A DNA stretch of 64,000 bases from an uncultured Lachnospiraceae bacterium (lineage in GTDB: Bacteria > Bacillota > Clostridia > Lachnospirales > Anaerotignaceae). The notes beneath the pieces were generated by a model. It did no database searches. It was not told the DNA's origin and saw nothing but the letters and a program-made list of their open reading frames with translations. Below are positions 15,917 through 25,273 of the stretch, in pieces. Each line of letters opens with the position of its first letter. Position 1 is the first letter of the stretch. Location: positions 1-64,000 of the forward strand of contig CALWRB010000035.1 in NCBI GenBank assembly GCA_944383855.1. The letters are read 5' to 3'. A program made the translations under genes and the position numbers.

Positions 15917-17197
15917 TTATTCTGTCTGCGTTTCCTGCGTCAGCAACGCTGTTACCCGTACGCTGACCGTACTTTCCTCTGTCAGATAAATCCCATCGGG
16001 CAAGGTGACCGAAACCGCTACGGTATGCTCACCTTCCGACAGTTGGGATACATCTGCCGTCACATGCAGATGCGACTGCTCCAACGCTTCCAAATCTTCC
16101 TGCGTGCCGCGCAGATGCAGCACGGGGTTATTTTGCAGTTCATAGCTGAAGCCGTCCTGCTCATTGATCAACTGTACCTGTGATGCCTGTAACGTCAGCT
16201 CGGCATCTTCCGCTTCCAATATCTCAACGCTGACTTCAATCTGTTCTTCCTGCCCTTCTGCTAACAGAACGCCTTCCGGCAAATATTCCGACAGGAAATA
16301 ACGGAAGGTTTCCGATTGATTCATGCCGCTGACATCGATCACGTCCAACTGCAGCATATGCACACGATTAAGCGTATCCGCATCTGCCGTAATCTGTACC
16401 GATGCCGGGGAGCAGCTGATATCCCCGACAGTATACCCCTGTGCGGGAGTTCCCGTGATCTCCACTCGCACGGGGATCGTTTTTGTTTCCAACAAGCTGT
16501 AGGAAACCGTAACGCTTCCGGCGGAGAGCGAAACCTCACTGACCGGCGCGCCCGAAGCATCGCAGGCGGTCAAAGGTACCGTCGCGCTGCCGCCTGACAT
16601 CACTGTCTGCGCACTGACTAACGCACTCACACTTTCGACCCGCTCTACGGCACTGCGCGCACCTGTGACATAAACACGCTCCGCGCTCAGCGTCGGCTCG
16701 GAAACAAGCACGCCTTCTTCCAATTCACCGTCCATTGTGACTTGAATGGGAACTTCTTTTGTCGTAAGGCTTTCCACCTTCACCTCGATGGTTGCCGGTG
16801 AACGGCTGAGGATCTCATAGCTGGAAGCATAATTCTGCATCGACACATTGACGGCAAGCGTAACCGTTTCCCCATCGCTGCAGTTAACCAAACGGGATAA
16901 ATCCACCGAAGCCTTAATGGCAGAAGGATTTTGGCTCAAGCGGTCCAGATAGGTCCGCTGCGCCTTTACCCGCACCGTAATTTTCGTATTTTCCACCTGC
17001 TCGATGTCGGTAAGTGTCAGACCATAGCTTTCCAATTCTTCCAAATTTTCCAGTGTGATATTCCTGCTGTAGTTTCGAATATCCACCGGCTGATTGATAT
17101 TGATTACCATAAACCAAAGCGCAGTCGCGATCACGACGGAAAGCACCTTCCAGCCAAGATCCTTCGTGATCAATTCCTGGATTTTTTTCATCATCAT
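15917..17197 (-). CDS. cdaR: YbbR-domain regulator of diadenylate cyclase, CdaR
   Basis: The 426-residue protein has one N-terminal membrane helix (WKVLSVVIATALWFMV) and an extracellular region built of YbbR repeats of about 85 residues; four can be counted between about 45 and 415 from recurring KTIPVRVE/KEVPIQVT type strands. CdaR modulates the CdaA cyclase at the membrane. The ATG overlaps the stop of cdaA (ATGA), and GGAAGG lies six bases before it. The in-frame ATG at 17215 falls upstream of that site and is less likely. Confidence 0.9.
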   Translation of the reverse strand: MMMKKIQELITKDLGWKVLSVVIATALWFMVININQPVDIRNYSRNITLENLEELESYGLTLTDIEQVENTKITVRVKAQRTYLDRLSQNPSAIKASVDLSRLVNCSDGETVTLAVNVSMQNYASSYEILSRSPATIEVKVESLTTKEVPIQVTMDGELEEGVLVSEPTLSAERVYVTGARSAVERVESVSALVSAQTVMSGGSATVPLTACDASGAPVSEVSLSAGSVTVSYSLLETKTIPVRVEITGTPAQGYTVGDISCSPASVQITADADTLNRVHMLQLDVIDVSGMNQSETFRYFLSEYLPEGVLLAEGQEEQIEVSVEILEAEDAELTLQASQVQLINEQDGFSYELQNNPVLHLRGTQEDLEALEQSHLHVTADVSQLSEGEHTVAVSVTLPDGIYLTEESTVSVRVTALLTQETQTE

Positions 17198-18054
17198 TTC
17201 CGCCTTCCTTTCCAAAGCACAAGCTTTTGCTTGGCTGTTGTGCGCTGCGGCTGCGTCAGCATTCCTTTGAGCTGCTCAGGCGTCAGCCCGCGGTAGAGCA
17301 CACCGCCCCTTGCCATGGAAATGGCACCCGTTTCCTCGGAAACCACCACCACAAAGGCATCGGAAACCTCACTGGCACCGATCGCGGCACGGTGGCGCGT
17401 TCCCAGTTCCATGCTGATCTCGTTGCTGTCTGTCAGCGGCAAAAAGCAAGTCGCCGCCGCCACACGGTTTCTGCGAATGATGACCGCCCCGTCATGCAGC
17501 GGTGTATTATGCTCAAAAATATTGATCAGAAGCTGACTGGAAACCAACGCGTCGATCGGGATACCTGTGCGCTCAAAATCCCCCAGCGGCACTTCCTGCT
17601 CTATCAAAATCAAGGCGCCTGTTTTTGCCTCGCCCATTTTCTGCACCGCTTTTACGATCTCGTCATTGACACGTTCCGCCTGTTTATCATTGCCGCGCTC
17701 ATCGGAACGAATGATGTTAAAGTAGGAGAAAAACTCGCCTTTGCCCAGCTGTTCGAGCGCTTTACGCAGCTCCGGCTGGAAAATGACGATCAGCGCGATA
17801 ATACCCATGGAGATCGTATTCGACAAAATCCATAATATGGTATTGAGCTTCAACACAGATGCAATGGCAGCCAGTGCAAAAATCACCAAAATGCCTTTAA
17901 ACAGCACCCATGCTCTGGTTTCCTTGATCCAAAATATGATTTTATAAATGATATAGGCGACAATCAGGATATCCAATACGTCCAGGATACCCACCGTGGG
18001 CCACACGAACTCTGTGATCCCAAGATTCCCGATCCATTGTTCCAAATTTTCCAT
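17194..18054 (-). CDS. cdaA: Membrane diadenylate cyclase CdaA
   Basis: CdaA makes cyclic di-AMP from two ATP. The 286-residue protein has three membrane helices in the first 90 residues and then a DAC domain with the catalytic motifs LHDGAVIIRRNR and GTRHRAAIG, both intact. I chose the ATG at 18054, with GAGG seven bases upstream, over the GTG at 18060. It is first in the operon with cdaR and glmM. c-di-AMP controls potassium and osmolyte transport; the cation/proton antiporter at 57.7 kb and PutP may be among its targets, but nothing here shows that. Confidence 0.96.
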   Translation of the reverse strand: MENLEQWIGNLGITEFVWPTVGILDVLDILIVAYIIYKIIFWIKETRAWVLFKGILVIFALAAIASVLKLNTILWILSNTISMGIIALIVIFQPELRKALEQLGKGEFFSYFNIIRSDERGNDKQAERVNDEIVKAVQKMGEAKTGALILIEQEVPLGDFERTGIPIDALVSSQLLINIFEHNTPLHDGAVIIRRNRVAAATCFLPLTDSNEISMELGTRHRAAIGASEVSDAFVVVVSEETGAISMARGGVLYRGLTPEQLKGMLTQPQRTTAKQKLVLWKGRRK

Positions 18055-18117
18055 ACACACACCTCGTCAGCTGCAATTTTTGCTTACGGCTTTTTTTTAC
18101 AGATATTCTATCATATT

Positions 18118-18147
18118 AGTATAACATAAAAGCATGACAGTTGTCAT
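18118..18147 (-). promoter_or_regulatory. Candidate cdaA promoter with palindrome over the -35
   Basis: On the minus strand ATGACA, an 18-base spacer and TATACT lie about 65 bases upstream of cdaA. The -35 is one arm of a palindrome (ATGACA-AC-TGTCAT, 18134-18147), which could be an operator. Confidence 0.5.
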
Positions 18148-18251
18148 ACAGAAATTCAAGAAAAAACGGGTTTTTCCGCTGTTTTGCTACTGCATTATAG
18201 CACGCCGCGCTTTCTGAGGCAAGCATCGCCGACTTCCACAAAAAAACAGAC

Positions 18252-18293
18252 AAAAAAAAGAGTTTCGGCATCGGTTTTGTCCAAAACTCTTTC
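18252..18293 (-). terminator. Terminator of the 155-residue membrane protein gene
   Basis: AAGAGTTTTGG and CCGAAACTCTT form the stem and eight T follow on the minus strand. Confidence 0.8.
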
Positions 18294-18301
18294 TTTCCGT
18301 C

Positions 18302-18769
18302 TTATGTGTTGCTTTCGTAAAACAAACAGCTGCCGTCTGCAAACGACCAGAGTACCACCAAACGGTCAGAACCGTTTTCCGAAACAAATTCCCACCAACG
18401 GTAGTCACCTTCCTGCAGCTGCTTAATCCAATCCCGCAGAGTTTCGTCCCGTATGCCCCAATCCAGATATTCCATCAAATCCTGCAGCGAAGCAAACGGT
18501 GCTCTGCCATCGTCCGGCATGGAAATATCCGCTGTTTCGTCCGAAAAATCGAATAACTGCGCCGCTTCGCCATGCCCGAATAGGTCAAATCCGCTGCCTT
18601 TTGCGGTATATACGGCAGGCGTCTGTTCGTCCAACAGCAGTGTCGCACCCCTCTGTGCGGCGCTTTGCAGCATTTCCTCCAGACTGTGCGCAGGCGTGCG
18701 GTAACACAAAAACACCACGCCCACCAGCACCACAAATGCGATTAAGGCGCGTTTCCATGTTTTTTTCAT
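18302..18769 (-). CDS. Hypothetical membrane-anchored protein
   Basis: I do not recognise this 155-residue protein. It has an N-terminal anchor (MKKTWKRALIAFVVLVGVVFL) and an acidic, exposed remainder rich in Asp and Glu with YRWWEFVSENGSDRLVVLWSF near the end, which looks like a small beta-rich domain. The ATG at 18769 follows GGGAGG; a longer reading frame to 18817 lacks support. The gene stands alone, with a terminator downstream and no partner. Confidence 0.65.
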   Translation of the reverse strand: MKKTWKRALIAFVVLVGVVFLCYRTPAHSLEEMLQSAAQRGATLLLDEQTPAVYTAKGSGFDLFGHGEAAQLFDFSDETADISMPDDGRAPFASLQDLMEYLDWGIRDETLRDWIKQLQEGDYRWWEFVSENGSDRLVVLWSFADGSCLFYESNT

Positions 18770-19032
18770 CGTTTTTCTTCGCCTCCCGTACCCTCTTACC
18801 TTCTTTGGTAGTATCATACGAAGAAGGACAACCTATGTAAACCTGTTTTGGAAAATTTTAGGATGTTCTTAAAAAAGACGTAAGAAACAGATATTTTCCT
18901 ATATCATCAGGATTTTTTCCGTCCTCTCTTCGTGAAAAAAAATTTTTTCTTTCATGGTAATATGCCAATTCCATAGATATTATGTCACTTTTTTGCCGCA
19001 AAATACACCGGAATCGGATCGCCCGTACGGCA

Positions 19033-19066
19033 GAAAAAAAAGAGCCGTCGGTATTTCCGACAGCCC
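19033..19066 (-). terminator. Terminator of the liv operon
   Basis: GGCTGTCGG and CCGACGGCT(C) flank a short loop and are followed by a run of T on the minus strand, just after the livF stop. Confidence 0.85.
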
Positions 19067-19074
19067 TTCCGTTC

Positions 19075-19791
19075 TTATTTTTTGCTCTTGCCCAGATAAG
19101 CTTCTTTGATCTCCTCGTTTTCCAGCAACTCAAGCCCTGTGCCTTCCATCGTGATCTTGCCGGTTTCAATGACGTACGCCTTATGTGCGATCTTTAACGC
19201 CATATTCGCGTTCTGCTCGATCAACAGCACCGTAATACCTTCTTCGTTGATGGTCTGGATAATACGGAAAATATCCTTGACCACCAAAGGCGCCAGACCT
19301 AAGGAAGGTTCGTCCATCATAATCAGCTTGGGTTTGCTCATCAGCGCGCGCCCCACCGCAAGCATCTGCTGCTCACCGCCGGAAAGCGTACCCGCCATCT
19401 GCCATTCTCTTTCCTTGAGTCTGGGGAACAGGCGAAATACATATTCCAGATCGTCTTTCAGGTTATCCTTGCGCAGGTACGCACCGATTTTCAGGTTTTC
19501 CATTACCGTCAGGTTCGGGAATACCCGTCTGCCCTCAGGCACCAGTGTGATGCCCTTGGAAACGATATAGTCGGGAGATTTTCCGACCATTTCTTCGCCA
19601 TCAAACAGAATCGAAGCCTCTTTCGGGCGCACAATGCCGGAAATGCTTTTCAGCGTCGTGCTTTTTCCCGCACCGTTCGCCCCGATCAGCGTGACGATCT
19701 GCCCCTGCGGCACTTCCATGGAGATTCCTTTGACCGCTTCGATGCCGCCGTAAGAAACCACCAGATTTTTGATTTCCAAAATATTACTCAT
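19075..19791 (-). CDS. livF: Branched-chain amino acid ABC transporter ATPase LivF
   Basis: LivF is one of two ATPases powering the high-affinity Leu/Ile/Val importer. The 238-residue length is normal. Walker A GANGAGKST, signature LSGGEQQML, Walker B LIMMDEPSLG and the H-loop region VLLIEQNANMAL are intact. EQN in place of a histidine-containing switch (EQNAN) is the usual LivF form. It overlaps livG by eight bases and ends the operon. Confidence 0.96.
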   Translation of the reverse strand: MSNILEIKNLVVSYGGIEAVKGISMEVPQGQIVTLIGANGAGKSTTLKSISGIVRPKEASILFDGEEMVGKSPDYIVSKGITLVPEGRRVFPNLTVMENLKIGAYLRKDNLKDDLEYVFRLFPRLKEREWQMAGTLSGGEQQMLAVGRALMSKPKLIMMDEPSLGLAPLVVKDIFRIIQTINEEGITVLLIEQNANMALKIAHKAYVIETGKITMEGTGLELLENEEIKEAYLGKSKK

Positions 19792-20626
19792 CTTCAGCCA
19801 CCCCTAAATATGCGTCGATTACCCTCTGGTCATTCTGAATTTCCGCAGGGACGCCGGACGCGATCATTTTACCGAAATCAATGACATAAATACGGTCGGA
19901 AATATCCATGACCAGATTCATGTGATGCTCGATCATAAATACCGTCAGATGGAACTGATCGCGGATCCGCTTGATAAACGCCGTCAGCTCATCGGTTTCC
20001 TGCGGATTCAAGCCCGCCGCAGGTTCGTCTAACAGCAATAACTTCGGCTCCGTCGCAAGCGCTCTTGCGATCTCCAGATGACGCTGTTTGCCGTAAGGCA
20101 AAGAAGAAGAAATCTCGTCCCGCAGGTCATACAAATCCAGTATTTTCAACAGTTCCAGACAATCTTCCTTCATTTTGCGCTCCTCTTTATAGCTCAAACG
20201 GAAGGTGTCCGCAAAAATATTTGCCTTCATACGCATATGCTTGGCAATCAGCACGTTTTCCAGTACCGTCAGCTCCTTGAACAGACGAATATTCTGGAAC
20301 GTGCGGGCAATGCCAAGTTTTGTGATCTTATCGGGAGTAGGCTCCAGTACCTTTGTGTACTTGCCTTTGTTTTCCCCGGCATACAGCTTTGCCATTTTGC
20401 CTCTGGGATGATTGCAAATGATCTCCTTACCGCAGAAGCTTACCGCGCCGTTGGTGGGCGCATACACACCGGTAATGACGTTAAAGGCAGTGGTCTTGCC
20501 GGCGCCGTTGGGTCCGATCAAGGAAACGATCTCGCCTTCGTTGACCTCCAAAGAAAGATTATTCACCGCCACCACGCCGCCAAACTGCATGGTAATATCA
20601 CGCACGGAAAGTACATTCTCAGCCAA
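19784..20626 (-). CDS. livG: Branched-chain amino acid ABC transporter ATPase LivG
   Basis: LivG is the second ATPase of the importer. Walker A is GPNGAGKTT, the signature region LPYGKQRHLEIARAL carries the LPYG form seen in LivG, Walker B is LLLLDEPAAGLN and the H-loop is MIEHHMN. The start is a TTG at 20626, six bases after GGGGGTG, which gives 280 residues; the frame runs on upstream but inside livM and without a site. It overlaps the end of livM by eight bases. Confidence 0.94.
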   Translation of the reverse strand: MAENVLSVRDITMQFGGVVAVNNLSLEVNEGEIVSLIGPNGAGKTTAFNVITGVYAPTNGAVSFCGKEIICNHPRGKMAKLYAGENKGKYTKVLEPTPDKITKLGIARTFQNIRLFKELTVLENVLIAKHMRMKANIFADTFRLSYKEERKMKEDCLELLKILDLYDLRDEISSSLPYGKQRHLEIARALATEPKLLLLDEPAAGLNPQETDELTAFIKRIRDQFHLTVFMIEHHMNLVMDISDRIYVIDFGKMIASGVPAEIQNDQRVIDAYLGVAEDE

Positions 20627-21731
20627 TCTGCTCACCCCCCGTTTTTTTCTTCTGTTTTCTCTTGAACAATCCAAAGAAGCCTTCCCAGCTGAACTCACGG
20701 TTACCCATGATACCCTTGCGGAAGAACAATACCACAAGCATCAGCACCACGCTAAAGACAACCATACGGAAGCCGTTTTTCAAAAGCGGCACCTGGAAAG
20801 AACCGATATATAACTCCGTATCCAAAAAGCGCAGCCACCATTCCTTGGACGCAATGACCAAAAACGCAGAGATCACGCTGCCGGTCACAGAACCCATACC
20901 GCCGATGACAACGATCAGCAGGATATAATACGTCATCGCAATATTAAATGTAGTCGATGTAATCGCGCCCAAAAACATCGCAAGCAGCGCACCGCTGATG
21001 CCCGCGAAAAAGGAGCTAATCACAAACGCCATTCTTTTATGCTTCGCCAGATTGATGCCCATTGCCTCTGCCGCGATCTCATCTTCACGAATCGCTTTAA
21101 ACGCGCGGCCGTAGGAGCTGCGAATCAGCAGCACAATGATCGCGATGCAGACAGCAGAGATCAAAAACGGGAAATAAAATCCCGGGATCACACCGAAAAT
21201 ACTCGGGAAAGAAGGGATAGACTTCAGACCCAAGGAGCCGTTGGTGATACGGTTCATCAAAGCACTGCCTATGATGATACGAATGATCTCCGCAAGACCC
21301 AGTGTCGCAATCGCAAAGTAGTCACTCTTTAAGCGCAGTACAGGAATACCGAACAAAAACGCCAGCAATGCCGCCACAACGCCTGCCAAAAGCAGTGCCG
21401 CAAAAATCGGCAACTGTACATTTGCGATCGCCTCATGCATACCGTACAGATAATATACATTCGCGCGGCTTTCCAACGGAATGGTAAAGATCGCAAACGC
21501 ATACGCACCGATCGCCATAAACCCTGCCTGTCCCAGGGAAAACAAACCGGTAAAGCCGTTCAACAGGTTCATGGAAACGGCTACCAGCGCATAGATCGCA
21601 CCCATCTGTAATACAGAACGCAGAATATAAGTCGGCGCCGTCATACGGTTGACGCAGACCAGAAATACCACGCCGATCAGAAGGGCGATCAGGGAACAAA
21701 TCGTTTTTTTCTTCATTGACATGATTCTCAC
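20619..21731 (-). CDS. livM: Branched-chain amino acid ABC transporter permease LivM
   Basis: This permease subunit has up to 370 residues and about nine helices. The conserved blocks NLLNGFTGLFSLGQAGFMAI and GRAFKAIREDEIAAEAMGIN (the coupling loop to the ATPases) identify LivM. The C-terminus is basic (LFKRKQKKKTGG). The GTG at 21731 overlaps the livH stop (GTGA); an ATG three codons in (21722) has better spacing from GGAGAAGG, so the true start is uncertain between the two. Confidence 0.95.
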   Translation of the reverse strand: MRIMSMKKKTICSLIALLIGVVFLVCVNRMTAPTYILRSVLQMGAIYALVAVSMNLLNGFTGLFSLGQAGFMAIGAYAFAIFTIPLESRANVYYLYGMHEAIANVQLPIFAALLLAGVVAALLAFLFGIPVLRLKSDYFAIATLGLAEIIRIIIGSALMNRITNGSLGLKSIPSFPSIFGVIPGFYFPFLISAVCIAIIVLLIRSSYGRAFKAIREDEIAAEAMGINLAKHKRMAFVISSFFAGISGALLAMFLGAITSTTFNIAMTYYILLIVVIGGMGSVTGSVISAFLVIASKEWWLRFLDTELYIGSFQVPLLKNGFRMVVFSVVLMLVVLFFRKGIMGNREFSWEGFFGLFKRKQKKKTGGEQIG

Positions 21732-22615
21732 ACCTTCTCCGCAATTTTCTCGCCGAACAAGCCGGTCGGTTTAAACAGCAGCATCACAATCAGAATCAGG
21801 AAGGTAAATACATCACTGAATTCCGAATAGCCTGCCGCTTTGATGAATGTTTCGCAAAGTCCGATCAAAAAGCCGCCCAACACCGCGCCGGGAATCGAGC
21901 CGATACCGCCGAATACCGCCGCGATAAAGCATTTTAAGCCGGGCAGGGAGCCTGCCATGGGGTACACGGAAGGTCTGGGGGTAAAGTAGAGCACAGAGCC
22001 GACCGCCGCCAGAAAACAGCCGATAACAAAGGTGATGCTGATGATACGGTTGATTTTAATACCCATCAGCTGAGAAGTTTCAAAATCCTTCGATACGGCA
22101 CGCATCGCCATACCGATTTTGGTGTGATTGATCAACTGCATCAGCAGCACTACAAAAATAATCGTCAAAATCGGTGTGATAAATGTCACCACAGAGGTAG
22201 AGATGCCGCCGAGGTTGATATTGGTCATCAAAAACGGAATCTGCGGATAGCCCTTGGGCAATGCGCTGAATAAATAAGTCGCCAGATTCTGCAACAGGTA
22301 AGAAACACCGATCGCGGAAATCATAATCGACATACGCGGCGCGCTGCGCAGCGGTTTATACGCGATTTTTTCGATAAATACGCCCAAAAGCACCGTCGCG
22401 ATCGCCACCAGTGCCAAAGAAACGTACCAAGGCAGCGCAAAATCCACCATCGCGAATATCATAAAATACGCCGCCATCATAAAAATATCACCATGGGCAA
22501 AGTTGATCAGTCTTAAAATACCGTAAACCATGGTGTAGCCGATCGCGATCATTGCATAGATACCGCCAATGGATATGCCCGCCAAACAATATTGCAAAAA
22601 TGTTGTGGTATTCAT
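21728..22615 (-). CDS. livH: Branched-chain amino acid ABC transporter permease LivH
   Basis: LivH is the other permease subunit. The 295-residue protein starts MNTTTFLQYCLAGISIGGIY, with LRLINFAHGDIFM and AMRAVSKDFETSQLMGI (coupling loop) as family marks. The ATG at 22615 has a GGAGG site; the frame to 22663 is not supported. It is separated from livJ by 245 bases that hold a terminator-like hairpin, so the membrane part may be made at a lower level than the binding protein. Confidence 0.95.
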   Translation of the reverse strand: MNTTTFLQYCLAGISIGGIYAMIAIGYTMVYGILRLINFAHGDIFMMAAYFMIFAMVDFALPWYVSLALVAIATVLLGVFIEKIAYKPLRSAPRMSIMISAIGVSYLLQNLATYLFSALPKGYPQIPFLMTNINLGGISTSVVTFITPILTIIFVVLLMQLINHTKIGMAMRAVSKDFETSQLMGIKINRIISITFVIGCFLAAVGSVLYFTPRPSVYPMAGSLPGLKCFIAAVFGGIGSIPGAVLGGFLIGLCETFIKAAGYSEFSDVFTFLILIVMLLFKPTGLFGEKIAEKV

Positions 22616-22770
22616 TTGTGAGCCTCCTGCTGTTGTTTTTTTCTCGGTCCCGCCGATTTGCAAAGGTTTACAAAGGGTAATGAAACAAAACCCCCTCGTT
22701 CCTTACGCTTTGCATACCTTCGCAAGTCGGTATGCGTTTTTTTCTCCTTCGTCCCTTTTTTGGGCAAACG

Positions 22771-22824
22771 CAAAAAGAAAACGGTGGCGGAAAATGCCTC
22801 TGCCCGGGACATTCTCCGCTGCCG
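22771..22824 (-). terminator. Intercistronic terminator between livJ and livH
   Basis: On the minus strand CGGCAGCGGA and TTCCGCCACCG form an interrupted stem followed by TTTTCTTTTT. It lies 37 bases after livJ and is probably only partly efficient. A second stem (GCATACC / GGTATGC) lies at 22712-22735; its T-run is on the plus strand. Confidence 0.6.
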
Positions 22825-22860
22825 TTTTTCGGTCAGACAAAGACCGTTTTCATTTCCTGC

Positions 22861-24093
22861 TTAGTCAATCGTCTGTGTACGGATAAATTTGAAGGCGCCG
22901 TTTTCGATGGTCTTGATATACGCCAAGTTTTTGTTCGCGTCACCGTTTTCATCGAATGTGATGTTGCCTGTTACACCGTCTACATTGACTGCTGCCAGTG
23001 CGTCACGGATTGCCACACTGTTGAGTTCTACGTCCTGACCGTCCAAGCTCTGCAATGCAGCGTAAACTGTCATATATGCATCGTAACCCAAAGCGGAAAC
23101 TGCCGCAACACCGTCGGAACCGCCGTTTGCGGTCAGGTTGTCGCTGCTGCTGTTGAGATATTCTTTAAAGCCTGTTACAAATTCTGCCGCAATGGTGTTT
23201 TCTGTATCGTTTTCATCGAAGAATGTGGAAACGATCACGCCTTCTGCCGCATCGGAGATGATGGATTCATTCTCCCAAGTATCGCTTGCCAGAATCTGTG
23301 CGGTAATGCCGTTTGCCTGTGCCTGCGGCAAAATCAGAGTTGCTGTTGCGATGGAAGAAGGAATGAAAATACAATCAGGATCTGCGCTTTTTACTGCTGT
23401 CAAAATCGCATTGAAGTCAGACTCGTTTGTCTGGTATGTCTGTTCGGAAACGATCTGTCCGCCAAGACCTGTGAATGCCATCTTGAAGTATTCGCCAAGA
23501 CCTGTGGAGTAGTCATCGCCGTTCTGTGTGATGACAGCTGCTGTCTGGTAACCCTGCTCCCAAGCGTAGGAAGCCAGAACTGTACCCTGGAAGGGGTCTA
23601 AAAAGCAAACACGGAAGTAGTAATCATTGCCCAAAGTTACCTGCGGGTTTGTGCAAGAAGCACCCACTGCGGGAACTGCTGCGTTCTTAAACGTATCGCC
23701 TGCGGCAATGGATACCGCGGAGCCGTAGGAGCCCAGAACCGCCACAACGCCGGAGCTGATCAGATTCTGTGCAGCCGTAACAGCCGCTGCCTTATCGGAC
23801 TGGTTGTCCACCTCTACCAATTCAATGTCGTATGTTGTACCGTTGATATCCACGGTAGGCGCAACCTGGTGCGCATAACGCATACCCAGCACTTCCTGCA
23901 TACCGCCGCCGCCGTTTTCACCTGTGGTGGGTTCGAACACACCGATTTTGATGGTAGTGCCTTCTACCGCTGTGCCGGTTGCCGCTGCCGCATTATCGCC
24001 GCCCTGCGCCGCATCGGAAGCCTCAGAGCTGCCGCAGGCTGCCAAAGACATCGCCATCACTGCGCTCAATGCCAGTGCCAAAAACTTCTTCAT
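22861..24093 (-). CDS. livJ: Branched-chain amino acid binding lipoprotein LivJ/LivK
   Basis: This is the substrate-binding part of the importer, tethered outside the membrane. The 410-residue protein has a lipoprotein signal with lipobox LAAC (Cys20), a Gly/Ala/Asp linker, and a type I periplasmic binding fold beginning TIKIGVFEPTTGENGGGG. Markers include AVLGSYGSAVSIAAGDTFKN and YDAYMTVYAAL. It is the first gene of the liv operon. The ligand is most likely Leu/Ile/Val, though related proteins bind other amino acids. Confidence 0.93.
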   Translation of the reverse strand: MKKFLALALSAVMAMSLAACGSSEASDAAQGGDNAAAATGTAVEGTTIKIGVFEPTTGENGGGGMQEVLGMRYAHQVAPTVDINGTTYDIELVEVDNQSDKAAAVTAAQNLISSGVVAVLGSYGSAVSIAAGDTFKNAAVPAVGASCTNPQVTLGNDYYFRVCFLDPFQGTVLASYAWEQGYQTAAVITQNGDDYSTGLGEYFKMAFTGLGGQIVSEQTYQTNESDFNAILTAVKSADPDCIFIPSSIATATLILPQAQANGITAQILASDTWENESIISDAAEGVIVSTFFDENDTENTIAAEFVTGFKEYLNSSSDNLTANGGSDGVAAVSALGYDAYMTVYAALQSLDGQDVELNSVAIRDALAAVNVDGVTGNITFDENGDANKNLAYIKTIENGAFKFIRTQTID

Positions 24094-24199
24094 AAAAAAT
24101 TACCTCCCATTCATATTCCTCTTTATCTTGCAAGTCCAGCAAAGTGTCCGCTAAAAATGTCTTTTCTGTGCGGACAGATGCTTTTCTAAGACACGATGC

Positions 24200-24228
24200 A
24201 TTGTAGCACACTTCTTACAAAAAGGCAA
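24200..24228 (-). promoter_or_regulatory. SigA-type promoter of the liv operon
   Basis: On the minus strand TTGCCT, 17 bases and TACAAT lie 107 bases before livJ. Confidence 0.7.
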
Positions 24229-24409
24229 CAAAAAACGGCTTGTTTTCAAAAAAATACGATTTTTTTCTGACCGCCTCACTTCTTTTTTCAAATAAGCCCC
24301 CTTCCGCTTTCCCGACAGCATACACCGTCTTTTTGCCTCCGCGGCAAAATGATACGGCGCAAAACCGGAAAAATCCTGCTTTCCCGGCTCTTTTTTTATA
24401 AACATTTCC
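24229..24409. other. Intergenic region between divergent livJ and zinc-ribbon genes
   Basis: The full gene-free stretch runs from 24094 to 24484 and holds one promoter for each direction. Between the two promoters I see AT-rich sequence with a C-tract but no gene, riboswitch or clear operator. Confidence 0.5.
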
Positions 24410-24438
24410 TTGTCAAACAAAATCCAATTTCCTATAAT
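24410..24438 (+). promoter_or_regulatory. SigA-type promoter for the zinc-ribbon gene
   Basis: TTGTCA, 17 bases and a perfect TATAAT lie 46 bases before the ATG at 24485. Confidence 0.75.
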
Positions 24439-24484
24439 GTAAATATATGTAAATAACGGGCAAATGAAAAAAGGAGGTTGTTTT

Positions 24485-25222
24485 ATGGCTAAAATTCCCT
24501 GTCCGCACTGCGGATCCCCCGCCATGATCAAAGGTAACCATTGGGAGTGCGGCTACTGCGGCGATTTCGGTTTGCTTTCCTCGCTTTCGCGACCGGTATA
24601 CAAAAGGCTGCGTCAGGAATCTTCTCATACTATCGAATTAACCTTTTCGGTGGTAGATGTTTCCGAAGACGAGAAGGAGGAAGAACGAACTTTTTCCCGT
24701 GAAGAACTGGAGCAGATGGTACGCAACTGGGATTTCAGTGAAAATGAGTTCGCCGACTGTGATTTGCTGATTGCATCTTTCCCCGAAGCGGTCAAGCACT
24801 TGTCGAAGGAAACACTGGAGGATATGGATTATTTATTGGATGAGGTCAGCGAAAAAGATCCCGAAACCGCTGTCGCCATGGCAACACTGCTGTTGAGAAC
24901 CGCAGGCAACCAAGTCGCGTCTGAAGTTGTGGCAGAACGACTCATCGCATGCAATCTGGATACAATCTGCCGCTATCCCGACGCGCAAAAAGCGCTTCTG
25001 AGCGAGTTGAAGGCAGACGAAGATCTGGCAAGTCAAATCTTTCAAAGCCCCTGCTACGGATGGGAGCAGATACAGCTGATCAATGCCTGCGATACCTTCC
25101 GGGAATACGAACTGAAACAGAAACTGCTGACACTGATTCAGGAAAGTCCCTATTTTGAAGACTTTTCCGAAGAATTTTACGAGGACTTTTCCGAAGAATT
25201 TCCCGAACATCGATCCCGCTGA
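24485..25222 (+). CDS. Hypothetical protein with N-terminal zinc ribbon
   Basis: This 245-residue protein begins MAKIPCPHCGSPAMIKGN and continues WECGYCGDFG, a four-cysteine zinc ribbon (CPxCG...CxxCG) in residues 6-28. The rest is acidic and alpha-helical, with a Glu-rich centre (SEDEKEEERTFSREELEQM) and a tail with a near-perfect repeat (YFEDFSEEF then YEDFSEEFPEH). I do not recognise the helical domain. The start is the ATG after AAAGGAGG. It has its own promoter and terminator. A nucleic-acid or protein-binding adaptor is possible, but this is inference. Confidence 0.75.
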   Translation: MAKIPCPHCGSPAMIKGNHWECGYCGDFGLLSSLSRPVYKRLRQESSHTIELTFSVVDVSEDEKEEERTFSREELEQMVRNWDFSENEFADCDLLIASFPEAVKHLSKETLEDMDYLLDEVSEKDPETAVAMATLLLRTAGNQVASEVVAERLIACNLDTICRYPDAQKALLSELKADEDLASQIFQSPCYGWEQIQLINACDTFREYELKQKLLTLIQESPYFEDFSEEFYEDFSEEFPEHRSR

Positions 25223-25230
25223 GCATAAAA

Positions 25231-25273
25231 AAAGTCTGCTTTCTCCGACAGATAAGGCGGACTTTCTTTTTTT
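25231..25273 (+). terminator. Terminator of the zinc-ribbon gene
   Basis: AAAGTCTGC and GCGGACTTT (one G-U pair) form a stem followed by CTTTTTTTT. Confidence 0.75.
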
